Positions 8,051-16,712 of a DNA stretch of 64,000 nt are shown here, piece by piece. A program made the position numbers and the translations under genes. Source of the stretch: CAMAPP01 sp046153685. Its GTDB lineage: Bacteria > Pseudomonadota > Alphaproteobacteria > CADEGL01. Location: NCBI GenBank assembly GCA_046153685.1, contig JBJXGH010000129.1, forward strand, positions 1 to 64,000. The letters run 5' to 3'. The stretch's first letter is position 1. The number at the start of each line of letters is the position of its first letter. Under the pieces are notes generated by a model that saw nothing but the letters and a program-made list of their open reading frames with translations, was not told where the DNA came from and did no database searches.

Positions 8051-8593
8051 ATGGACAATTCTTCCCTGTGGCACGGCACGACCGTGCTCTCGGTCCGCAA
8101 GGGCGACCGGGTGGTAATCGCAGCCGACGGCCAGGTGACCCTCGGCGCGACGATCGTCAAATCGAACGCCCGCAAGCTCCGCCGATTGAGCGACGGCCGG
8201 GTAATCGCCGGGTTCGCCGGCGCGACCGCCGATGCCCTGACCTTGTTCGAGCGTCTTGAGTCGAAACTCGAAAAACATCCCGGGCAATTGGTCCGGGCAT
8301 GCGTGGAGCTGGCCAAGGATTGGCGCACCGATCGGTTTCTGCGCCGACTTGAGGCCATGATGGCGGTGGCCGATCGCACCACGTCCTTGGTGATGAGCGG
8401 CACGGGCGACGTGCTCGAGCCCGAGGACGGCATGATCGGTATCGGCTCGGGCGGACCCTATGCGCTGGCAGCCGCGCGCGCTTTGGTCGATCAGCCTGGA
8501 CTCGATGCCGAGACGATCGCGCGGAAGTCGATGGCAGTCGCGGCGGGGATCTGTATCTACACCAACACGAACGTGACGCTCGAAGCCCTATGA
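8051..8593 (+). CDS. hslV: HslV peptidase subunit of the HslUV protease
   Basis: HslV is the dodecameric threonine peptidase of the ClpYQ/HslUV heat-shock protease. In this 180-residue protein the N-terminus reads MDNSSLWHGTTVLSVRKGD; the catalytic threonine would be one of T10/T11 after removal of a nine-residue leader, longer than the single-Met leader of E. coli. The conserved AADGQVTLGATIVK and GSGGPYALAAARAL segments are present. The stop overlaps the hslU start by four bases (ATGA), so the two subunits are translationally coupled. Confidence 0.97.
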   Translation: MDNSSLWHGTTVLSVRKGDRVVIAADGQVTLGATIVKSNARKLRRLSDGRVIAGFAGATADALTLFERLESKLEKHPGQLVRACVELAKDWRTDRFLRRLEAMMAVADRTTSLVMSGTGDVLEPEDGMIGIGSGGPYALAAARALVDQPGLDAETIARKSMAVAAGICIYTNTNVTLEAL

Positions 8594-9897
8594 GTTCTTT
8601 CAGTCCGCGCGAAATTGTCTCCGAGCTCGACCGCTACGTTGTCGGTCAAGGAAAGGCCAAGCGCGCGGTGGCGATTGCGCTCCGCAATCGCTGGCGACGC
8701 ATGCAATTGCCCGAACCTTTGCGCGAGGAGGTTCTGCCGAAGAACATCCTGATGATCGGCCCCACGGGGGTCGGAAAAACCGAGATTGCGCGGCGCCTGG
8801 CGCGGCTTGCCGAGGCACCCTTCATCAAGGTCGAGGCGACCAAGTTCACCGAAATCGGATATGTCGGGCGCGATGTCGAGCAGATCGTGCGCGATCTGCT
8901 CGAGATTTCCATCGCAATGGTGCGGCAGAAATGGCGGAAGGCGGTTTCCGCTAGGGCGGAATTGGCCGCCGAGGACCGGGTGCTCGACGCCTTGGTGGGC
9001 GACGGCGCCTCGGCGGAGACCCGGCAGAAATTCCGTAAGATGCTGCGCGAGGGACAGCTTGACGATCGGGAAATCGAAATCGCCGTGTCGGAGAGCTCCA
9101 ACGCCCTACCCACCTTCGACATTCCCGGCATGCCGGGCGCCCAGGTCGGCATGCTGAACTTGAACGAAATGCTCAGCAAGGCGCTCGGCGGACGCACCCG
9201 CGCCAGGAAGCTCAAGGTCGCCGATTCCCATGCCGTTTTGGTCGCGCAGGAAAGCGACAAGCTGATCGACGACGAGAAGGTGCTGCAGAATGCGATCACC
9301 GCGGTAGAACAGAGCGGCATCGTGTTTTTGGACGAAATCGACAAGATCTGCGCCCGCGGCGAGCGCGCTGGTGCCGATGTCAGCCGCGAGGGCGTGCAGC
9401 GCGATCTCTTGCCCTTGATCGAAGGCACCACGGTCTCGACCAAACACGGTCCGGTCAAGACCGATCATGTGCTATTTATCGCCTCGGGCGCCTTCCATCT
9501 GGCAAAACCTTCGGACCTCCTACCCGAATTGCAGGGCCGTCTGCCTATTCGGGTGGAGTTGACCGCCCTGGGCCGGGACGATTTCATTCGTATCCTGACG
9601 GAACCAGAAAACAGCCTGATCAAGCAATACATTGCCCTGTTGAAGACCGAGGACGTGACGCTCGATTTTCGCCCCGACGCGATCGAGCGGCTGGCAACCC
9701 TGGCCGCCGAGATCAACGAGCGCGTCGAGAATATCGGCGCCCGCCGCCTGCATACCGTCCTTGAACGCCTTTTGGAGGATGTGAGTTTCACCGCCTCCGA
9801 TCAACCGGGCACGGCCATCACCATCGATGCCGATTTCGTCGATAGCCGTGTTGGCGAACTCGCCAAGAGCACGGATCTCAGCCGGTTCATACTCTGA
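8590..9897 (+). CDS. hslU: HslU ATPase subunit of the HslUV protease
   Basis: HslU is the AAA+ unfoldase that feeds substrates to HslV. The 435-residue protein has Walker A GPTGVGKTE near residue 57, the pore-type sequence GYVGRDVE after it, an intermediate I-domain from roughly residue 110 to 240, Walker B GIVFLDEIDK near 247, and the C-terminal LSRFIL tail that docks into HslV. Length is normal. It is the second gene of hslVU and is followed by an AT-rich gap and a convergent gene, with no clear hairpin terminator visible. Confidence 0.97.
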   Translation: MSSFSPREIVSELDRYVVGQGKAKRAVAIALRNRWRRMQLPEPLREEVLPKNILMIGPTGVGKTEIARRLARLAEAPFIKVEATKFTEIGYVGRDVEQIVRDLLEISIAMVRQKWRKAVSARAELAAEDRVLDALVGDGASAETRQKFRKMLREGQLDDREIEIAVSESSNALPTFDIPGMPGAQVGMLNLNEMLSKALGGRTRARKLKVADSHAVLVAQESDKLIDDEKVLQNAITAVEQSGIVFLDEIDKICARGERAGADVSREGVQRDLLPLIEGTTVSTKHGPVKTDHVLFIASGAFHLAKPSDLLPELQGRLPIRVELTALGRDDFIRILTEPENSLIKQYIALLKTEDVTLDFRPDAIERLATLAAEINERVENIGARRLHTVLERLLEDVSFTASDQPGTAITIDADFVDSRVGELAKSTDLSRFIL

Positions 9898-10154
9898 TTC
9901 GCCGGTGGATTCGCGGCCCTGTGAATATTATTTGCACATGTTTATGGTAAATAAATAAAAAATCAATTATATGAGATAATTATATTATTACTTTGATTTT
10001 CTAGATCCAATTAATATTTCGGTTAACGCTTGTGGATAAGTTGTTTATAATCCTGTGATTTAAGGCAAAATATTCGAGAAAATCCAAGTTCATTCCGAAA
10101 ACCTTACATTAAAGCATTATATTTCTATTTTAAAATATTGAAACATTTCTCATA
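9898..10154. other. AT-rich convergent intergenic island with an exact DnaA box
   Basis: About 200 bases (roughly 9930-10150) are dominated by A and T runs in an otherwise GC-rich window. The region sits between the 3' ends of hslU and the XRE gene, so no promoter is required there. It contains TGTGGATAA at 10031-10039, which is the exact complement of the DnaA box TTATCCACA, and a 12-base palindrome TATTTTAAAATA at 10126-10137. I find no gene. It could be a DnaA-titrating or nucleoid-protein site, or a decayed insertion. Confidence 0.6.
10031..10039 (-). promoter_or_regulatory. Perfect DnaA-box consensus
   Basis: TGTGGATAA is the reverse complement of TTATCCACA, matching the consensus at nine of nine positions. 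It lies in the AT-rich gap between convergent genes. A single nine-mer can occur by chance, so this is only a candidate binding site. Confidence 0.5.
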
Positions 10155-10535
10155 TTATCTTTTTTTACCCCCGCCTGTCGGCTCCCCTTGTTGCAGGGTC
10201 GCAAGCATCGCGCTCAGCTCGGCCTCGGTCAGCCGAGAAATTTCACCCGCCAGTCGATTGGCCAGCTCGGTCGCCTTGGGACTGAGGCCCGCAGTGTCGA
10301 TTTTAGGCCGAGGGTCGGACAGCCTCGCAAGGCGAACCAGATCCTCGGCATCGTCCCAAATGATTCCGAGAACCGCGCAAACCTGCATGACCAGACCCTT
10401 GCGGGGCTTTCCTCGCCGCCCATTTTCCAGCGCCGAAAGATAAGCAGGCGTGACATGAAGGGCCGCCGCCATCTGTTTCAGGGTCATGGCACGCGCGGCC
10501 CGAAGCTCGCGCAGTTTCTGTCCGAACGGTGTCAT
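10155..10535 (-). CDS. XRE-family helix-turn-helix regulator
   Basis: The 126-residue protein begins MTPFGQKLRELRAARAMTLKQMAAALHV, and residues about 17-45 form a Cro/CI-type HTH (TLKQMAAALHVTPAYLSALE followed by NGRRGKP). The C-terminal half is acidic and helical with no recognised ligand domain. The ATG at 10535 overlaps the Smr gene stop by four bases (ATGA), so it is translated as the last gene of the lut-smr operon. It could control this operon or a distant target. Similar short XRE proteins after an Smr gene are seen in other alphaproteobacteria. Confidence 0.88.
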   Translation of the reverse strand: MTPFGQKLRELRAARAMTLKQMAAALHVTPAYLSALENGRRGKPRKGLVMQVCAVLGIIWDDAEDLVRLARLSDPRPKIDTAGLSPKATELANRLAGEISRLTEAELSAMLATLQQGEPTGGGKKR

Positions 10536-11137
10536 CGACGGCTTCGGCCCTTGCGAAGCAGGACGTAAAACGCCCCGAGCCCGCCATGTTTGGGCTGGGC
10601 GGGCGAAACGCCCAGGACATAGGGGCGCAAGGACGGCCCACCAAGCCATTGCGGAAGGTTTCTGCGCAACACGCCGCGCTCGCCCGCCACATCCCCCCGC
10701 CCCGTAATCACGAGCAGGCAGCGCTGGCCCGCTTCATGGGAGTTGGCGATGAATTCCGCAAGTTCGGCATAGCCTTCCGCCTGGGTATGGCCATGGAGAT
10801 CGAGCCTGCCCTCGATCGCCAACTGACCGCGCCGCAATCGGCGGTCCGTTGCGGCATCGAGTTCACGCCCCGAACTCGGCTCCGGCGGGACTTGGGGCCC
10901 GGTACCGGCCATCGTCTTCGGCAAATTGTTTAACTTCGACACATCGGGCGCGACAGCCGATTTTGGAGATTCGCCTCTCGATGCGCCGGCAGAAGATCGG
11001 GCGGGCTTTTTCTCGCTCATCGGCTCGGCGCGACCGAGTGGACGGATGTCGCGGGTAGCCTGCCGCCACAAAGCGAAATCGTCCTCGCGCCGAGGGCTCT
11101 GCGGCGCATTTGGCGATTCGCGGCGAGATCTCGGCAC
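10532..11137 (-). CDS. Smr domain protein
   Basis: The C-terminal 85 residues are a Smr (MutS2-like nuclease) domain: GRLDLHGHTQAEGYAEL, then LLVITGRGD and GALGAFYVLLRK-like ends (here GGLGAFYVLLRKG). The N-terminal half is a low-complexity Ser/Pro/Ala linker after EDDFALWRQATRDIRPLGR, which is the usual start of alphaproteobacterial Smr proteins. I chose the GTG at 11137 because it puts GAGGGG upstream and lies 11 bases after lutC; the longer frame overlaps lutC. Smr domains bind or cleave branched nucleic acids, or RNA on stalled ribosomes. The role here is not known. Confidence 0.85.
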   Translation of the reverse strand: MPRSRRESPNAPQSPRREDDFALWRQATRDIRPLGRAEPMSEKKPARSSAGASRGESPKSAVAPDVSKLNNLPKTMAGTGPQVPPEPSSGRELDAATDRRLRRGQLAIEGRLDLHGHTQAEGYAELAEFIANSHEAGQRCLLVITGRGDVAGERGVLRRNLPQWLGGPSLRPYVLGVSPAQPKHGGLGAFYVLLRKGRSRR

Positions 11138-11148
11138 CTGGCAGCCCC

Positions 11149-11850
11149 TCAGCGATCGCCGGCCGGCTCGGCCGCATCCGGGTCGATCATCAGAATGTGG
11201 AGATTGCGCGGCCCATGCGCTCCCATCTGCAATTTCTGCTCGATATCCGCGCTGCGCGATGGCCCAGTGATGAAATTGACGGTGCGCGGAAGATCGCCAC
11301 GCGCCCGCAAGAGAGCCCAACCGTCCTCGTAAGCGCCCCTCACATCGTCGGCGTCCAGGACGACGATGTGGCACTCGGGCAAAAATCCCAGCGTTGCGGG
11401 CGAACTGGGCCCCGAGGCCATCATCAGCGTCCCCGTCTCGGCGATGCCGGCGAAGGCGACGCTCAACCCGACCTCATCGTGCGCTTCGGCACGCCCCGAG
11501 CGAATCTCGACCAGGGCGCGATTCCAGCCCAAGGCCTCGAGCATGGCGTGCGGCGCCATGGCCAGGCGAGCCGGGCGATTTTCGCTCCGGAGGATTGCCA
11601 TCACCGCGTCCGGAATATCGTCCCGATGCCGAATCCGGCGCACGACGGCCGATGCCTCGATCGCCATGCGGCTAAAGTCGTCGATGGTCTCGCGCCGGGG
11701 CCGGCGCGCACGCGCCGGCACGAGGTTCGGATTCCGGTTGGCAAGCCTGGTATCCACGGCCGCGGCGCCGGCGCGCGATTCGCGCGCGATCGCGCGCAAA
11801 CGGGACATGATGGTCTCGCGCGCGGCGCTCACCGCGTGCGCTCGCGCCAT
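11149..11850 (-). CDS. lutC: LUD-domain protein, lactate utilization subunit C
   Basis: LutC belongs to the LUD (DUF162) family and is the third subunit of the iron-sulfur L-lactate oxidation complex LutABC. The 233-residue protein shows the conserved AFAGIAETGTLMMASGP strand-turn and the terminal TVNFITGPSRSADIEQKLQMGAHGPRNLHILMID, a hallmark of the family. Its start overlaps the end of lutB by 22 bases. It follows lutA and lutB in the canonical order on the minus strand. Confidence 0.93.
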   Translation of the reverse strand: MARAHAVSAARETIMSRLRAIARESRAGAAAVDTRLANRNPNLVPARARRPRRETIDDFSRMAIEASAVVRRIRHRDDIPDAVMAILRSENRPARLAMAPHAMLEALGWNRALVEIRSGRAEAHDEVGLSVAFAGIAETGTLMMASGPSSPATLGFLPECHIVVLDADDVRGAYEDGWALLRARGDLPRTVNFITGPSRSADIEQKLQMGAHGPRNLHILMIDPDAAEPAGDR

Positions 11851-13247
11851 TGCGACATGAACGTGCGACCTTCGGGCGCGGGCATGTCGCGGCCCTGCAT
11901 CCAGCCGCGCGCGAGCGGCAGGCGGCGAAGGAGCCGCGCCCGTCCGCCGAGCAATGCGAGCGTGCGCGCCGTAATCGCCGCAACGGCGCGGTAAAGCCGG
12001 GGCCTTCGGGCCAGGAAGGACCAGGCCGCCAAGGCGCCGCGCGCGACCGGCGCGTCCAAGCGTTCAAGGTGCGTGCGTTCACGCAAGCGGCGCATCAATC
12101 CGGGCAGGGGAATCCGCATGGGGCAAATGCTTTCGCACTTGCCACAAAAGGTCGAGGCGTTCGGCAAATGCTTGGCCTGATCGAGACCGACAAGCCACGG
12201 CGTCAGCACCGCGCCCATTGGGCCAGGATAGACCCAACCATAGGCATGCCCGCCGACAGCGCCGTAAACCGGACAATGATTGAGACATGCGCCGCAGCGA
12301 ATGCAGCGCAACATCTCCTGGAAGGGCGTGCCCAGCATGGCGCTGCGGCCATTGTCGAGCAGGATGACGTGGAACTGTTCGGGACCGTCGAGATCGGCCG
12401 GCCGGCGCGGCCCGGTAGAGAACGTGGTGTAAACCGAAAACTCTTGGCCGGTCGCCGAGCGTGCGAGCAGGCGCAGGATGGTCGAGACATCCTCGAGCGT
12501 GGGCACGACCTTTTCGATACTGGCCAGCACTACGTGCACGCGCGGCAGCATCTGCGTCAAATCGCCATTGCCCTCGTTCGTGACGATGACTGTCGAGCCC
12601 GTTTCCGCGATGAGAAAATTGGCGCCGGTGATGCCGACATCGGCCGCAAGAAATTTCCGCCGCAATATGGCGCGCGCCTCGGCCAACAAAGCCGACGGCT
12701 CCTCGAGCAGTCGGCCGGCGGGCAACTCCGTGTGCGCCGCGCGAAACGCTTCGGCGACCTGCTCCTTATTAACGTGAATCGCCGGCGCGATAATGTGGCT
12801 CGGCGGCTCGCGCCGCAGCTGGATAATGTATTCGCCGAGATCTGTTTCAACTGGCTCGATGCCGTTCTGTTCGAGGAAATCGTTGAGAGCGATTTCCTCT
12901 CCCACCATGCTCTTGCCCTTGGTCACGGACTTCGCGCCAGCGGCGCGACAAATCGTCAGCACCGTTTCGCGCGCCTCGGCCGCATCACGGCACCAATGCA
13001 CGACCCCGCCCGACTCGGTCACCCGACGCTCGAAATGCGCGAGATAGAGATCGAGGTGATTGAGCGTGTGATCCTTGATCTCTTTCGCAAGATCGCGCAG
13101 CGCGTCGAATTCCGGCAGACGCGCGGCGGCGACTGTCCGGCGCTGGATGAAACCGTCCTTGATGTGCCCCAGCGCCTTTTGCAGCTTCGCATCGACGAGC
13201 GCGGCGCGTGCATTGGCCTCGAAGGCGGGGCTGGTTACGGCGACCAT
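11829..13247 (-). CDS. lutB: Iron-sulfur protein, lactate utilization subunit B
   Basis: The 472-residue protein has a LUD domain over the first 300 residues (LGEYIIQLRREPPSHIIAPAIH and ITGANFLIAETGSTVIVTNEGNG) and two 4Fe-4S motifs: CIRCGACLNHCPVYG and FCGKCESICPMRIP. A C-terminal DUF3390-like tail follows. LutB carries electrons during oxidation of L-lactate to pyruvate in the LutABC complex. Length matches the family. Overlaps with lutA (13 bases) and lutC (22 bases) indicate coupled translation. Confidence 0.95.
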   Translation of the reverse strand: MVAVTSPAFEANARAALVDAKLQKALGHIKDGFIQRRTVAAARLPEFDALRDLAKEIKDHTLNHLDLYLAHFERRVTESGGVVHWCRDAAEARETVLTICRAAGAKSVTKGKSMVGEEIALNDFLEQNGIEPVETDLGEYIIQLRREPPSHIIAPAIHVNKEQVAEAFRAAHTELPAGRLLEEPSALLAEARAILRRKFLAADVGITGANFLIAETGSTVIVTNEGNGDLTQMLPRVHVVLASIEKVVPTLEDVSTILRLLARSATGQEFSVYTTFSTGPRRPADLDGPEQFHVILLDNGRSAMLGTPFQEMLRCIRCGACLNHCPVYGAVGGHAYGWVYPGPMGAVLTPWLVGLDQAKHLPNASTFCGKCESICPMRIPLPGLMRRLRERTHLERLDAPVARGALAAWSFLARRPRLYRAVAAITARTLALLGGRARLLRRLPLARGWMQGRDMPAPEGRTFMSQWRERTR

Positions 13248-14017
13248 CTGCCCGCCGCCTCGCCGAGGCCCGGACCGTCGGCCATATCCGCCAGGACCTC
13301 CGCCACATGTCGAACGCTGACAGCCCGTCCCTCGCGGCGCATCCGTCCAGCCATGTTGAGGAGACAGCCAAGATCGCCGGCCAACAAGTAATCAGCGCCC
13401 GTTTGCGCTGCCTGAGCGCATTTCTCAGCTACCATGTGCGTCGATATCTCGGGATATTTGACGCAGAACGCGCCGCCGAAGCCACAGCATTTCTCGGCAT
13501 CGGCGTGTTCGACAAGGCGCAAGCCCTCGACGCTAGCGAGCAATTGCCGGGGCTGTTCCTTCACGCCCAGCTCTCGCAGGCCCGAACAGGAATCGTGATA
13601 GGTGACCGTCCCGGAAAGGCGTGCGGAAACGCGGTCGACCTTTCGCACATCGACCAGAAACGAGACAAGCTCGAAGGTTTTCGCCGCCAGCGCCTCGGCG
13701 CGCGCGCGCCACGCGGGCTCATGCTCGAACAGTTCCGGGAAATGTTTCTTGATCATCCCACCGCACGAGCCCGACGGCGCGACCACGTAATCGTAGCCTT
13801 CGAACGCGCCGACGACCGAGCGAGCGAGCGAGCGGGCGGTTTCGCTGTCTCCGGAATTGAACGCCGGCTGCCCGCAACATGTTTGAAGGTGCGGGACCTC
13901 GACCGCGCACCCCGCGGCCTCCAGCAATTTGATCGCGGCAAATCCAACCGTCGGCCGAAACAGATCGACCAGGCAGGTAACGAACAGGGCGACCCTTGGA
14001 CGTTCAAGTGGCATCAT
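13235..14017 (-). CDS. lutA: Cysteine-rich CCG-domain protein, lactate utilization subunit A
   Basis: The 260-residue protein carries two CCG-type cysteine motifs: LQTCCGQPAFNSGD near residue 45 and the second half EKCCGFGGAFCVKYPEIS near 190, with GSCGGMIKKHF and YHDSCSGLRELG between. This is the LutA/GlpC-like heterodisulfide-reductase fold that binds a 4Fe-4S cluster. It is the first gene of lutABC. Two adjacent ATG codons exist (14017 and 14014). No lldP permease or lutR GntR-type regulator is adjacent; regulation is not visible. Confidence 0.94.
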   Translation of the reverse strand: MMPLERPRVALFVTCLVDLFRPTVGFAAIKLLEAAGCAVEVPHLQTCCGQPAFNSGDSETARSLARSVVGAFEGYDYVVAPSGSCGGMIKKHFPELFEHEPAWRARAEALAAKTFELVSFLVDVRKVDRVSARLSGTVTYHDSCSGLRELGVKEQPRQLLASVEGLRLVEHADAEKCCGFGGAFCVKYPEISTHMVAEKCAQAAQTGADYLLAGDLGCLLNMAGRMRREGRAVSVRHVAEVLADMADGPGLGEAAGRWSP

Positions 14018-14109
14018 GTAACCAACTGAAATGTGAAGATTATTGCCATTTGTCTAAAAAATTAACGCCCGCCAACAATGCGGGGCGGCCCAGCGGAAGG
14101 CAAGGACTG

Positions 14110-15270
14110 TCAGGGCCCGGGCAAGGGTCTGGCGGGAACGAGCAAGACGGTCGAACCAGGCTGTTTCATGGTGCCCGCCCATTCCTCGGCTTGCGCGCCC
14201 GCGCCCCAGAAAACATCGCCCCGTCCCGGCCCCTTGATCGCGGCGCCGGTGTCCTGGGCGATCATGAGACGGCGTAAGGGACGGTTGCCAGGGCCTGGCC
14301 AGGTGGTGTCGATCCATACCGGGATGCCGAGCGGCGCGTGCGCCGGATCGACGGCCAAGCTCCGGCCCGGAGTAAGCGGCACGCCGGCACTGCCGACAGG
14401 ACCTTCGCCCTCAAGGGCGCGGAAGAAGATATAGCGCGGGTTCGATTGCATGATCTGGGGCGCGGCTGAGGGATTTGCGCGCAGCCAATCGCGAATCGAT
14501 TGCAGTGAAACGTCCTCGGCCTTGAGCGCGTTGCGCTCGACCAGCACGCGGCCGATGGGCACATAGCGATGGCCGTTATCGCCGGCATAGCCAATCCGAA
14601 CCATCGTCCCGTCGGCCAACACGATGCGCCCCGAGCCTTGCACATGGAGAAAAAAGACGTCGATGGCGTCGTCCGCCCAGAGCAATTCCAATCCCTTACC
14701 GGCGAGCGCGCCCTTGTCGATCGCGGCGCGGTCGAGAAAGGGCCGCGCGCGCGTATCGCCAAGATCGGGCGGGCGGCGATAAAGCGGCACCGCGAAAGCC
14801 CCGCTGCGAGTCCGTGCGCCGCGCAAAGTGGGTTCGAAATATCCGGTGAAAAACCCGACCGGCTTAGTGTCCGAACCTAGCCGGACTGGCCTGAACCAAG
14901 TCTCGAAAAACGCACGGGCCGGGCCATCGCCCGCCGCCACGCGCGCACTTGCCGCACAAATCGTCTGCCAATCGCCCGCCCGTCCCGCTTGGCCTTCCGG
15001 GCCGAGCAAACGATCGGCCGGCATGGCGGAAAACCCCGCACAGCTCCGACGAAACGCAGCCATGGCAGCGGCTTGGCCGTCTTCGACCCATCCCGGAAGG
15101 TCGCGAAAGGACGATGAAGCCGGTGAAATTGGCGCGGCTTGCGGCAGGGCGGCGGGCGCAGGAGACGGCGCGCTCTGCGGTTTTTCGCTCGGCGCGCAGG
15201 CTGAAAACGCCGCGATCACCACCGCCGCGGCGAGCCCGGCCCTAGCTCTGTGGAATCCGGGTCTCGACAA
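14110..15270 (-). CDS. mltA: Membrane-bound lytic murein transglycosylase A
   Basis: MltA cleaves the MurNAc-GlcNAc bond of peptidoglycan with formation of a 1,6-anhydro end. The 386-residue protein has a lipoprotein signal with lipobox FSAC near residue 25, then a Pro/Ala linker. Catalytic-domain markers are GYFEPTLRGARTRSGAFAVPLY, LHVQGSGRIVLADG, the YVPIGRVLVER segment and the 3D domain with LAVDPAHAPLGIPVWID and AQDTGAAIKGPGRGDVFWG, which contains the catalytic aspartate. The only suitable start is TTG at 15270, overlapping timA by 29 bases. Confidence 0.94.
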   Translation of the reverse strand: MSRPGFHRARAGLAAAVVIAAFSACAPSEKPQSAPSPAPAALPQAAPISPASSSFRDLPGWVEDGQAAAMAAFRRSCAGFSAMPADRLLGPEGQAGRAGDWQTICAASARVAAGDGPARAFFETWFRPVRLGSDTKPVGFFTGYFEPTLRGARTRSGAFAVPLYRRPPDLGDTRARPFLDRAAIDKGALAGKGLELLWADDAIDVFFLHVQGSGRIVLADGTMVRIGYAGDNGHRYVPIGRVLVERNALKAEDVSLQSIRDWLRANPSAAPQIMQSNPRYIFFRALEGEGPVGSAGVPLTPGRSLAVDPAHAPLGIPVWIDTTWPGPGNRPLRRLMIAQDTGAAIKGPGRGDVFWGAGAQAEEWAGTMKQPGSTVLLVPARPLPGP

Positions 15271-15931
15271 GGGTCCAATTCGGATCGCGCGCGCGCGTAT
15301 TGCGCGCGAAGGACCAAAGATCCGTTACCTCTTCGAAGTTGTTCGGCTCGCCATCGACGATCCGGCCTTCGCGATCGCGCGTGACGTTGCTCTGCTCACT
15401 TGTGAATTTGACCGTCACGAAAGCGGATTGGCCGCGCATTTCGGCTTCGACGATCTGTGCCGTGGTCGCGCCCGACAGTTTCGACTCGAGCGATTCACCC
15501 TTGGACAGCCGCGCATCGATAGCGCCGGCAAAATTCTCGTACACGTCGTTGCTGAGCAAGGTTCGAAGCTTGTCCCGATCGCCGGCGGCGAATGCCTTGA
15601 CGACGATCTCGAACGCGGCGGTTGCTCCGGTCACGAAAGTCGTCGAATCGAAACTCGGATCAACGCGCTTGATCTCCGCCAAGCCGGCCTCCAGCGCGGA
15701 TATCCCGCCAACCAGCGCCGCCGGCGCGGAATGGGGCGGTCGCGCGGGAAATTCAACCAAACGATCGCTGGCCGCGGCCTTGTCGTCCGCGGGTTCGCGA
15801 CGAAAGGGATTGGGCCTGCGCTGTTGCTCACCTTCCGGCTTGCGGCCGAGCACGCTCCTCAGGCGCAGAACGAGGAACACCGCGACCATAGCGAAGAGGA
15901 TGATATCGAGGAACTGGAGACCTTCGCCCAT
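15242..15931 (-). CDS. timA: Tim44/TimA-like domain membrane-anchored protein
   Basis: The 229-residue protein has an N-terminal membrane anchor (FLDIILFAMVAVFLVLRLRSVLGR, residues 7-30), a Pro/Arg linker, and a C-terminal Tim44-like domain (FVTGATAAFEIVVKAFAAGDRDKLRTLLSNDVYENF... and DLWSFARNTRARDPNWTLVET). The family is the bacterial relative of mitochondrial Tim44 and typically sits beside secB and mltA in alphaproteobacteria, as here. Its exact role in bacteria is unsettled. It is divergent from the phosphatase and secB genes. Confidence 0.9.
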   Translation of the reverse strand: MGEGLQFLDIILFAMVAVFLVLRLRSVLGRKPEGEQQRRPNPFRREPADDKAAASDRLVEFPARPPHSAPAALVGGISALEAGLAEIKRVDPSFDSTTFVTGATAAFEIVVKAFAAGDRDKLRTLLSNDVYENFAGAIDARLSKGESLESKLSGATTAQIVEAEMRGQSAFVTVKFTSEQSNVTRDREGRIVDGEPNNFEEVTDLWSFARNTRARDPNWTLVETRIPQS

Positions 15932-16078
15932 ATTTCTCGGCTTGATACAAAGGGATGCTGGCTAGACGGACAATGGCACGCTGGGCTAGACAAGCCCGCT
16001 TCTTACCGACAGGTCTTAGATAATGGCTCCAGAACGAAAGAACAAGGACGGCCAACCCCTCCGGATATCGGCAAACCC

Positions 16079-16630
16079 ATGATTTTGCTGCGCCACGCCC
16101 AGTCCCTTTTTAACGTCACCTATGCCAAAACCCGAATCGATCCTGGCATTGAAGATCCGCAATTGACCGATTTTGGCCGCGAACAGGCCCGCGCCATGGC
16201 CGAACGATTGCGCGGCGCGCCCATTCGGCGAGTCATTACCAGTCCCTACACACGCGCCCTGCAAACCACGCAAATCGTCAATGCCGCCCTCGGCGTGCCG
16301 GTGACCGTCGAATGCCTGGTAAGCGAGCGCGGAGCCTTCGTCTGCGATGTCGGTACCGAGCGCGATACGCTGGCGACGAGCTGGCCAGATTTCGATTTTT
16401 CTCACCTGGACAACCGCTGGTGGCGCCAAGACGAAACCGAGAGCGAGTTGCTCGACCGCTGCCGGGTTTTCCGCGCGGCCATGGCGCGCGAGGCGGAGTG
16501 GCCGAACGTGTTGGTCATCACACACTGGGGATTCATCCGGGGCTTGACCGGCGTAACCGTAGCCAATGCGGAGACGATCGGCTTCGATCCCACGACCTCG
16601 CCGATCGAAAATCCCTTCGCCAAGGAATAA
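16079..16630 (+). CDS. Histidine phosphatase superfamily protein
   Basis: The 183-residue protein begins with the phosphohistidine motif ILLRHAQSLFN (residues 2-12), followed by LTDFGREQARAMAERLRG and ITSPYTRALQTTQIV, which supply the second active-site arginine, and VLVITHWGFIRGLTG with the second catalytic histidine. The substrate is unknown; phosphoglycerate-mutase-like, protein or small-molecule phosphatase activity are all possible. I chose the ATG at 16079 because the motif begins there; the frame remains open far upstream antisense to mltA/timA. The next gene is secB, 82 bases downstream. Confidence 0.87.
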   Translation: MILLRHAQSLFNVTYAKTRIDPGIEDPQLTDFGREQARAMAERLRGAPIRRVITSPYTRALQTTQIVNAALGVPVTVECLVSERGAFVCDVGTERDTLATSWPDFDFSHLDNRWWRQDETESELLDRCRVFRAAMAREAEWPNVLVITHWGFIRGLTGVTVANAETIGFDPTTSPIENPFAKE

Positions 16631-16712
16631 TCGCCCAAGTTGCCCACATGGCAAAGGCGTGTTAGCCATCCCCGCCGCCGAATGCCACCCACAAACTCCC
16701 GCGAGGACCGTC

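Noticed and set aside
11850..13391. 513-residue open frame on the plus strand over lutB
   Set aside because: The opposite strand encodes lutB with two clear 4Fe-4S motifs; the plus frame has no domain and no good start.
14828..16078. Long 5' extension of the histidine phosphatase frame
   Set aside because: The extra residues are antisense to mltA and timA; the RHA motif begins right after the ATG at 16079.
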